Assembly (NCBI GenBank): GCA_019739295.1
Contig: JAHHDV010000024.1
Span: forward strand, 1-44,958
Length of the DNA stretch: 44,958 nucleotides
DNA from: Taibaiella sp.
GTDB taxonomy: Bacteria; Bacteroidota; Bacteroidia; Chitinophagales; Chitinophagaceae
Direction: 5' to 3'
The notes under the pieces are model-generated. The model was not told the DNA's origin and did no database searches. It saw only the letters and a program-made list of their open reading frames with translations. This document shows, piece after piece, positions 38,493 through 44,958 of this stretch (its first letter is position 1; the number at the start of each line of letters is the position of its first letter). The translations under genes and the position numbers were made by a program.

Positions 38493-39545
38493 ATGAATCA
38501 TAAAAAACTATTCCTGCTGGGATCTTGGGCCTTACTGCTTTTTATAACCATTCCGGGGCAAGCTCAGAAAACTGAGTATGATGTGACATCTGTGGCTTTC
38601 TATAACCTGGAAAACCTGTTCGACACAGAGGATAACCCGAAAAAATATGATGAAGCCTTTACTCCTTCGGGTGAAAACAGGTATACTCAGGAGGTATACG
38701 AGAAAAAATTGCACAACCTGTCCAAGGTACTTTCTGAAATTTCCACGGACCATGTGCCCGGTGGTCCTGCACTGATCGGGGTTGCCGAAGTTGAGAATAA
38801 CCGGGTGCTCAAAGACCTGCTTTCCACACCCTTATTAAAAGAAAGGAATTGGAAAAGCATTTGCATAGAAGGTGCTGACGCAAGAGGTATCAATGTAGGA
38901 CTGATTTACAATCCCGCACTTTTCAAAATAATCGAAGCCAAATCACACTATGTTGACTTGCAAGCTAATGGGAAAAAAGAATTTACCCGTGATATCCTCC
39001 AGGTAACAGGATTACTCATTGGTGATACCATTCATGTGCTCGTCTGTCACTGGCCGTCCCGGAGAGGGGGTGAAGGGGCCAGTCAGTGGAAAAGAGAAAA
39101 AGCCGCCTCGGTATGCAAGCGGATCAAGGACGAGATCATAGCCCTGGACCCCGGAGCCAGGGTGATCATTATGGGTGATCTCAATGATGACCCGGTGAGC
39201 CTTTCGGTGGAAAAAGTACTGGAAGCCAAAGGGGAGGTCCGGGAGGTAGGGACAGGAGAATTATTCAATCCGTTTTATATGTTCTACAAAAAAGGAATGG
39301 GAACACTGGGATATAATGACAGCTGGAATCTTTTTGACCAGATCATCATCTCCAGTAGTTTTATACATGCGGAAGACCTGTCCTGGAAATACCGGAAGGC
39401 ATATATCTTCAACAAAAATTACCTCAGGCACCAGTTCGGACAATATAAAGGATATCCCCACAGAAGCTATATAGGTACCACGTGGATGGATGGGTACAGC
39501 GATCACTTTCCTACTTATATCCTGATCTCCAGGGAGAAAAAGTAA
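38493..39545 (+). CDS. Secreted endonuclease/exonuclease/phosphatase-family protein
   Basis: DNase I-like fold. The signal peptide MNHKKLFLLGSWALLLFITI ends near GQAQ. Catalytic landmarks: FYNLENLF (metal-binding Asn and Glu), GVAEVENNRVL, VCHWPSRRGG (His), GDLNDDP and the final GYSDHFP (Asp-His). 350 residues. Such Bacteroidetes proteins may be extracellular nucleases or phosphodiesterases; the substrate cannot be told from sequence. It is divergent from miaB and convergent with the collagen-like lipoprotein. An identical copy in the right arm is probably not a second gene. Confidence 0.88.
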   Translation: MNHKKLFLLGSWALLLFITIPGQAQKTEYDVTSVAFYNLENLFDTEDNPKKYDEAFTPSGENRYTQEVYEKKLHNLSKVLSEISTDHVPGGPALIGVAEVENNRVLKDLLSTPLLKERNWKSICIEGADARGINVGLIYNPALFKIIEAKSHYVDLQANGKKEFTRDILQVTGLLIGDTIHVLVCHWPSRRGGEGASQWKREKAASVCKRIKDEIIALDPGARVIIMGDLNDDPVSLSVEKVLEAKGEVREVGTGELFNPFYMFYKKGMGTLGYNDSWNLFDQIIISSSFIHAEDLSWKYRKAYIFNKNYLRHQFGQYKGYPHRSYIGTTWMDGYSDHFPTYILISREKK

Positions 39546-39621
39546 TGTGCAACCTTAATTCCTGCTTCATTGACAGAATAAAAGACATGTTGCAAAAAAT
39601 CCTTCAATAGTAATAGAAGGT

Positions 39622-39653
39622 AAAAAAGGGGAACCCCAATCGATCCCCTTTTT
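39622..39653. terminator. Bidirectional terminator
   Basis: AAAAAAGGGG ... CCCCTTTTT around a loop containing ACCCCAATCGAT; lies between two converging genes and suits both. Confidence 0.75.
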
Positions 39654-39679
39654 CTAAATTATAATGCACCTGCTTAGGT

Positions 39680-40264
39680 TTATGGTTGTATATGAAAGTT
39701 CCTGCAGAATGCTTCATAGGACATCGATTCCACTTCTTCTTCTGTGAACCCGTTGTAAATATTGTTTATATTTCTTCCTCCTACATTGGCATAAACCCTG
39801 AAGATCCTGACTTCTTCATAAGCTTCCCCGGGACCATCACCTACAGTGATATAATAGTTGACGATTGTCGTACCGTCATTCCTGTAACAACGGTAAGTCG
39901 TTGCATTAGCAGTGCCTTTGCCGGGTAGATTATAGACATAACCCGAGGAGTTAACTATATACGCAATCCATAAACTGCTGACAGATGTATCCTGGTCAGA
40001 TGGACATTCAAAGCCATATTCAAATGTTGTAGCCCAATTATAGCCGGCATCAAATGTATATAAACGGACATTGGCATTGCCATCTTCACCATCCTCGCCA
40101 TCAGCACCGTCTTCACCATCCTTGCCGTTAGTTCCGTCTGCGCCGTTCACCCCATCTGTCCCGTCTTTTCCTGCAGGTCCTACCGCACCATCCTTGGTGC
40201 AGGCTGTCATTCCTAAAAACAGTACCATTAATAATGTGATCAGTTGAAAGTTTACTTTTTTCAT
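39680..40264 (-). CDS. Collagen-like repeat lipoprotein
   Basis: A 194-residue lipoprotein: MKKVNFQLITLLMVLFLGMT then AC, with the lipobox Cys. Directly after it comes a run of about eleven Gly-x-y triplets (GPAGKDGTDGVNGADGTNG and on to EDGEDG), rich in Asp and Glu, forming a short collagen-like stalk. The C-terminal domain of about 115 residues is beta-rich with three Cys. Similar small proteins are common at Bacteroidetes surfaces; function unknown. The start at 40264 is favoured by a TACCTTTG box at 40288-40295; 22 codons of open frame upstream are not coding. Confidence 0.8.
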   Translation of the reverse strand: MKKVNFQLITLLMVLFLGMTACTKDGAVGPAGKDGTDGVNGADGTNGKDGEDGADGEDGEDGNANVRLYTFDAGYNWATTFEYGFECPSDQDTSVSSLWIAYIVNSSGYVYNLPGKGTANATTYRCYRNDGTTIVNYYITVGDGPGEAYEEVRIFRVYANVGGRNINNIYNGFTEEEVESMSYEAFCRNFHIQP

Positions 40265-40287
40265 AATTTTTCGTTTTTTTTTCAGGA

Positions 40288-40295
40288 CAAAGGTA
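40288..40295 (-). promoter_or_regulatory. -7 box of the collagen-like lipoprotein
   Basis: TACCTTTG on the minus strand, exact TAnnTTTG match, 23 nt before the start. Confidence 0.5.
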
Positions 40296-40650
40296 TACCG
40301 GCCAGCCAGCCGGCCTATACGTATTTTCACTGAATTTTCCCGGTAGTTCTACCTGATTTCGGGAACTGGCGCATCTGTTTTTACCGGAAGAGCTTATAGT
40401 TTCCGCTTTAAGATAAATCGCTTAAGCGGATCTCAATAATGGCATTTCACTCTTTTGGGGAATAGAAACATAATTCAATTTTTATTTATCCGTTATGCCA
40501 ACGGGAATGGTAACGCATGCCACCTCCTCTTCAGGGTTTTAACAGAGGGCTGCCTACTATATATTTAGTTATTTTTTTGCATTACTTTCATGATATTTGT
40601 GCATCTTTACTATTTTCAGGATCATTACATACATTAATAAATTATAATAA
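40296..40650. other. Divergent intergenic region with a hairpin
   Basis: No gene seen. It holds an inverted repeat at 40402-40430: TCCGCTT-T-AAG, an 8-nt spacer, CTTAAGCGGA. With one T removed the arms are perfect 10-bp matches. It could be an operator for either flanking gene; the moxR promoter was not identified with confidence. Confidence 0.45.
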
Positions 40651-41557
40651 ATGGATATCAACACTGCATCCACCGACATTCGTGCTTTGAATGAAAAAAT
40701 TCACCAGCAAAGTGCATTTATCGATATGATGATGATGGAACTGCGCAAAGTATTGGTCGGTCAGGAAAAAAATGGCAGAAAGATTATTGATCGGCCTGCT
40801 GACCCAGAGCCATATCCTGCTGGAAGGTGTCCCCGGCCTGGCAAAAACGCTTGCTATTAAATCATTGGCAGCCTGTATCAATGCAAATTTCAGCAGGATA
40901 CAATTCACACCGGACCTGCTTCCGGCCGACATCATCGGCACTATGATCTATAATCCTACAGACCATAAATTTGAGGTAAAGCACGGTCCTATCTTTGCCA
41001 ACTTCGTACTGGCAGATGAGATCAACCGTGCCCCTGCCAAAGTACAAAGTGCCCTGCTCGAAGCGATGCAGGAAAAACAGGTAACCATAGGGGAACAAAC
41101 GTTCAAACTGGAGGAGCCGTTCCTGGTACTCGCTACCCAAAATCCCATCGAACAGGAAGGCACTTATACGCTGCCGGAAGCCCAGATAGACAGGTTCCTT
41201 CTTAAAGTGGTGATCACCTATCCGAAGATGGATGAAGAGCGCAGTATCATCAGGCAGCAATTGGCGGCAGGTGGTGCCCCAAGAATACAGGCTGTGGTGA
41301 GCAAAGAAGAAATTCTCAACGCACGCAACCTGGTCAAAGAGGTATATATGGATGAAAAGATCGAACAATACATCCTGGACATCGTATTTGCTACCCGTTT
41401 CCCGGATCAGTACAAGCTGCCTGGTCTGAAAAACATGATCGCTTTCGGGGGGTCCCCGAGAGCATCCATCAGCCTGGCACATGCTGCGAAGGCTTATGCT
41501 TTCCTCAACCGAAGAGGATATGTAATACCGGAGGTCATCAGGGCATATATGCCCTGA
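40651..41557 (+). pseudogene. MoxR-family AAA+ ATPase, truncated at the fold-back
   Basis: MoxR ATPases act as chaperones, often with von Willebrand factor A and BatA-like partners. The N-terminus MDINTASTDIRALNE is followed by ELRKVLVGQ, Walker A LLEGVPGLAKT, PADIIGT, Walker B VLADEINRAPAKVQSALLEAMQEKQVT, and LATQNPIEQEGTYTLPEAQIDRF. An A7 run (40766-40772; six expected) breaks the frame. The gene is cut at the inverted-repeat centre after RAYMP; the apparent stop at 41555-41557 comes from the inverted copy, and the usual C-terminal helical domain is missing. Residue Val near the end (GTC at 41534-41536) is Asp in the other arm, which fits the family. The organism probably has an intact gene of about 320 residues, continuing outside this window. 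Confidence 0.88.
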
Positions 41558-42445
41558 TGTCCTCCGGTATTACATATCCTCTTCGGTTGAGGAAAGCATA
41601 AGCCTTCGCAGCATGTGCCAGGCTGATGGATGCTCTCGGGGACCCCCCGAAAGCGATCATGTTTTTCAGACCAGGCAGCTTGTACTGATCCGGGAAACGG
41701 GTAGCAAATACGATGTCCAGGATGTATTGTTCGATCTTTTCATCCATATATACCTCTTTGACCAGGTTGCGTGCGTTGAGAATTTCTTCTTTGCTCACCA
41801 CAGCCTGTATTCTTGGGGCACCACCTGCCGCCAATTGCTGCCTGATGATACTGCGCTCTTCATCCATCTTCGGATAGGTGATCACCACTTTAAGAAGGAA
41901 CCTGTCTATCTGGGCTTCCGGCAGCGTATAAGTGCCTTCCTGTTCGATGGGATTTTGGGTAGCGAGTACCAGGAACGGCTCCTCCAGTTTGAACGTTTGT
42001 TCCCCTATGGTTACCTGTTTTTCCTGCATCGCTTCGAGCAGGGCACTTTGTACTTTGGCAGGGGCACGGTTGATCTCATCTGCCAGTACGAAGTTGGCAA
42101 AGATAGGACCGTGCTTTACCTCAAATTTATGGTCTGTAGGATTATAGATCATAGTGCCGATGATGTCGGCCGGAAGCAGGTCCGGTGTGAATTGTATCCT
42201 GCTGAAATTTGCATTGATACAGGCTGCCAATGATTTAATAGCAAGCGTTTTTGCCAGGCCGGGGACACCTTCCAGCAGGATATGGCTCTGGGTCAGCAGG
42301 CCGATCAATAATCTTTCTGCCATTTTTTTCCTGACCGACCAATACTTTGCGCAGTTCCATCATCATCATATCGATAAATGCACTTTGCTGGTGAATTTTT
42401 TTCATTCAAAGCACGAATGTCGGTGGATGCAGTGTTGATATCCAT
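41538..42445 (-). pseudogene. Inverted copy of truncated moxR
   Basis: Reverse-strand copy of the 40651-41557 gene with the same A7 frameshift and the same truncation point; the only differences are the Asp codon near the centre and T7 instead of six at 42396-42402. Sharing an identical frameshift error with the left arm argues that both arms derive from the same molecule or consensus. Confidence 0.85.
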
Positions 42446-42831
42446 TTATTATAATTTATTAATGTATGTAATGATCCTGAAAATAGTAAAGATGCACAAA
42501 TATCATGAAAGTAATGCAAAAAAATAACTAAATATATAGTAGGCAGCCCTCTGTTAAAACCCTGAAGAGGAGGTGGCATGCGTTACCATTCCCGTTGGCA
42601 TAACGGATAAATAAAAATTGAATTATGTTTCTATTCCCCAAAAGAGTGAAATGCCATTATTGAGATCCGCTTAAGCGATTTATCTTAAAGCGGAAACTAT
42701 AAGCTCTTCCGGTAAAAACAGATGCGCCAGTTCCCGAAATCAGGTAGAACTACCGGGAAAATTCAGTGAAAATACGTATAGGCCGGCTGGCTGGCCGGTA
42801 TACCTTTGTCCTGAAAAAAAAACGAAAAATT

Positions 42832-43416
42832 ATGAAAAAAGTAAACTTTCAACTGATCACATTATTAATGGTACTGTTTTTAGGAATGACAGCCTGCACC
42901 AAGGATGGTGCGGTAGGACCTGCAGGAAAAGACGGGACAGATGGGGTGAACGGCGCAGACGGAACTAACGGCAAGGATGGTGAAGACGGTGCTGATGGCG
43001 AGGATGGTGAAGATGGCAATGCCAATGTCCGTTTATATACATTTGATGCCGGCTATAATTGGGCTACAACATTTGAATATGGCTTTGAATGTCCATCTGA
43101 CCAGGATACATCTGTCAGCAGTTTATGGATTGCGTATATAGTTAACTCCTCGGGTTATGTCTATAATCTACCCGGCAAAGGCACTGCTAATGCAACGACT
43201 TACCGTTGTTACAGGAATGACGGTACGACAATCGTCAACTATTATATCACTGTAGGTGATGGTCCCGGGGAAGCTTATGAAGAAGTCAGGATCTTCAGGG
43301 TTTATGCCAATGTAGGAGGAAGAAATATAAACAATATTTACAACGGGTTCACAGAAGAAGAAGTGGAATCGATGTCCTATGAAGCATTCTGCAGGAACTT
43401 TCATATACAACCATAA
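42832..43416 (+). CDS. Inverted copy of collagen-like lipoprotein
   Basis: Identical in protein sequence to the gene at 39680-40264, in the opposite orientation, with the same upstream -7 box. Probably a fold-back duplicate and not a second locus. Confidence 0.7.
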   Translation: MKKVNFQLITLLMVLFLGMTACTKDGAVGPAGKDGTDGVNGADGTNGKDGEDGADGEDGEDGNANVRLYTFDAGYNWATTFEYGFECPSDQDTSVSSLWIAYIVNSSGYVYNLPGKGTANATTYRCYRNDGTTIVNYYITVGDGPGEAYEEVRIFRVYANVGGRNINNIYNGFTEEEVESMSYEAFCRNFHIQP

Positions 43417-43442
43417 ACCTAAGCAGGTGCATTATAATTTAG

Positions 43443-43474
43443 AAAAAGGGGATCGATTGGGGTTCCCCTTTTTT
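43443..43474. terminator. Inverted copy of the bidirectional terminator
   Basis: Mirror of 39622-39653 in the right arm. Confidence 0.7.
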
Positions 43475-43551
43475 ACCTTCTATTACTATTGAAGGATTTT
43501 TTTGCAACATGTCTTTTATTCTGTCAATGAAGCAGGAATTAAGGTTGCACA

Positions 43552-44604
43552 TTACTTTTTCTCCCTGGAGATCAGGATATAAGTAGGAAAGTGATCGCTG
43601 TACCCATCCATCCACGTGGTACCTATATAGCTTCTGTGGGGATATCCTTTATATTGTCCGAACTGGTGCCTGAGGTAATTTTTGTTGAAGATATATGCCT
43701 TCCGGTATTTCCAGGACAGGTCTTCCGCATGTATAAAACTACTGGAGATGATGATCTGGTCAAAAAGATTCCAGCTGTCATTATATCCCAGTGTTCCCAT
43801 TCCTTTTTTGTAGAACATATAAAACGGATTGAATAATTCTCCTGTCCCTACCTCCCGGACCTCCCCTTTGGCTTCCAGTACTTTTTCCACCGAAAGGCTC
43901 ACCGGGTCATCATTGAGATCACCCATAATGATCACCCTGGCTCCGGGGTCCAGGGCTATGATCTCGTCCTTGATCCGCTTGCATACCGAGGCGGCTTTTT
44001 CTCTTTTCCACTGACTGGCCCCTTCACCCCCTCTCCGGGACGGCCAGTGACAGACGAGCACATGAATGGTATCACCAATGAGTAATCCTGTTACCTGGAG
44101 GATATCACGGGTAAATTCTTTTTTCCCATTAGCTTGCAAGTCAACATAGTGTGATTTGGCTTCGATTATTTTGAAAAGTGCGGGATTGTAAATCAGTCCT
44201 ACATTGATACCTCTTGCGTCAGCACCTTCTATGCAAATGCTTTTCCAATTCCTTTCTTTTAATAAGGGTGTGGAAAGCAGGTCTTTGAGCACCCGGTTAT
44301 TCTCAACTTCGGCAACCCCGATCAGTGCAGGACCACCGGGCACATGGTCCGTGGAAATTTCAGAAAGTACCTTGGACAGGTTGTGCAATTTTTTCTCGTA
44401 TACCTCCTGAGTATACCTGTTTTCACCCGAAGGAGTAAAGGCTTCATCATATTTTTTCGGGTTATCCTCTGTGTCGAACAGGTTTTCCAGGTTATAGAAA
44501 GCCACAGATGTCACATCATACTCAGTTTTCTGAGCTTGCCCCGGAATGGTTATAAAAAGCAGTAAGGCCCAAGATCCCAGCAGGAATAGTTTTTTATGAT
44601 TCAT
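43552..44604 (-). CDS. Inverted copy of nuclease-like gene
   Basis: Identical in protein sequence to the gene at 38493-39545, opposite strand. No independent substitutions were seen, which is unexpected for an old duplication; treat as the same gene seen twice. Confidence 0.7.
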   Translation of the reverse strand: MNHKKLFLLGSWALLLFITIPGQAQKTEYDVTSVAFYNLENLFDTEDNPKKYDEAFTPSGENRYTQEVYEKKLHNLSKVLSEISTDHVPGGPALIGVAEVENNRVLKDLLSTPLLKERNWKSICIEGADARGINVGLIYNPALFKIIEAKSHYVDLQANGKKEFTRDILQVTGLLIGDTIHVLVCHWPSRRGGEGASQWKREKAASVCKRIKDEIIALDPGARVIIMGDLNDDPVSLSVEKVLEAKGEVREVGTGELFNPFYMFYKKGMGTLGYNDSWNLFDQIIISSSFIHAEDLSWKYRKAYIFNKNYLRHQFGQYKGYPHRSYIGTTWMDGYSDHFPTYILISREKK

Positions 44605-44748
44605 ATTCTGGTTGCCATTAAAAACACTCAAAATTAAAAATAAATTGACTAGGGGAGGGATCATATATTTAAGTTAATAGAATGTAAAATCGGTAAAAAT
44701 GTCAGTCTATCCTTCTATCTTTGTAGGTTCAAAATTTCTAAAATAAAA

Positions 44749-44958
44749 GTGATCGAGGAAAAAGTAATAGATGAGCGTATGCAGGGAATGAGCTACGCAC
44801 CTTTTGAAAATGATGTCAATGAATATCAGAAGAAATTTTATATTGAAAGCTACGGCTGTCAGATGAATTTCAGTGACAGCGAGATTGTGGCATCTATTCT
44901 TTACGAAAGCGGCTACGGCGCCACCAGGAATTTTGAGGAGGCAAGCCTCATTTTAATC
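44749..44958 (+). CDS. miaB: Partial inverted copy of miaB (5' end)
   Basis: The first 70 codons of miaB from GTG 44749, through [15 protein letters not shown] to EEASLIL, cut by the window end. A TATCTTTG box at 44716-44723 mirrors that of the left copy. Not evidence for two miaB genes. Confidence 0.85.
   Translation, partial: MIEEKVIDERMQGMSYAPFENDVNEYQKKFYIESYGCQMNFSDSEIVASILYESGYGATRNFEEASLILI

Larger units (their letters stand above)
38139..41547. repeat. Left arm of 3.4-kb inverted repeat
   Basis: Reverse-complements onto 41548-44958, which reaches the window end. There is no spacer; the centre is the 14-mer GGGCATATATGCCC. I found three differences: A6 against A7 at 39594-39599, A6 against A7 at 40694-40699, and T against A at 41535. 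The arm includes the 5' part of miaB, the nuclease-like gene, the collagen-like lipoprotein and moxR truncated. Confidence 0.97.
41548..44958. repeat. Right arm of 3.4-kb inverted repeat
   Basis: Mirror of 38139-41547, running to the last base of the window, so its outer boundary is not visible. The two length differences are each one extra T in this arm (7 against 6 at 42396-42402 and at 43497-43503). Confidence 0.97.

Noticed and set aside
40862..41482. A 206-codon open frame opposite moxR
   Set aside because: It is the antisense shadow of moxR; the protein has no family features, while the sense strand has all MoxR motifs.
40651..42445. Toxin-antitoxin or mobile element at the palindrome centre
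   Set aside because: The centre lies inside moxR coding sequence; no transposase, inverted terminal repeat or target duplication is present.
41548..44958. A second set of nuclease, collagen-like lipoprotein and moxR genes (paralogues)
   Set aside because: The copies are identical apart from homopolymer lengths and one base at the centre, and share the same moxR frameshift; this is one locus seen twice.

Overview
The window looks like ordinary chromosomal DNA of a member of the Bacteroidota (Bacteroidetes), probably a Chitinophagales/Saprospirales-type lineage; nothing here fixes the genus. Supporting evidence is a GldH gliding lipoprotein, DUF4293 and DUF4249 proteins, a long TonB-dependent receptor with an N-terminal carboxypeptidase-like domain, a sigma-54 activator with the GAFTSA variant loop, and many start-proximal TAnnTTTG (-7) boxes, some paired with a TTTG/TTG (-33) box. 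There is no rRNA, CRISPR array, transposase, integrase or phage gene.

Layout. 1-5.3 kb: an error-ridden TPR-like gene, tpx, a YafK-type L,D-transpeptidase, DNA polymerase III delta' and a DoxD-DoxA thiosulfate:quinone oxidoreductase-like gene. 5.4-9.8 kb (minus strand): a small secreted protein, thioredoxin, a serine hydrolase, peptidase T and TatD. 10.1-16.2 kb (plus): an operon-like run of MliC-like lipoprotein, yicC, gldH, terC, ecsC and prmC, then frr and dps. 16.3-21.4 kb: TonB receptor (minus), rlmB and a DUF4249 lipoprotein (plus), and a small cysteine-containing lipoprotein (minus). 21.5-23.6 kb: an operon of tRNA-Thr(TGT), Tyr(GTA), Gly(TCC), Thr(GGT) and tuf. 23.8-31.4 kb: serS, DUF4293, a GT2 polyprenyl-phosphate-sugar-type glycosyltransferase, two convergent paralogous large membrane proteins and a PAP2-like phosphatase. 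31.5-38.3 kb: lepA, an FMN reductase, an rfbC-like epimerase, a sigma-54 activator, an unknown secreted protein and miaB. 38.1-45.0 kb: an almost perfect inverted repeat carrying the start of miaB, an endonuclease/exonuclease/phosphatase protein, a collagen-like lipoprotein and a truncated moxR.

Two whole-window properties dominate interpretation. First, about thirty-five reading-frame breaks in otherwise well conserved genes can each be repaired by removing one extra base, mostly in a homopolymer; I found none that needed a base added. That looks like insertion-dominated sequencing error, not gene decay. Second, the last 6.8 kb folds back exactly on itself inside moxR with no spacer, and the arms differ at only three places I could find, two of them homopolymer lengths. 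This fits a chimeric fold-back (for example a long read that passed through a missed hairpin adapter, or an assembly turn-around at a contig end) better than a real duplication. The right arm should not be counted as extra genes.

I do not see a clearly new biological system. The best candidate for follow-up is the 25.6-31.4 kb glycosylation-like neighbourhood: a GT2 enzyme, two related polytopic membrane proteins of a family I cannot name (one with an added beta-rich C-terminal domain), and a PAP2-type phosphatase.
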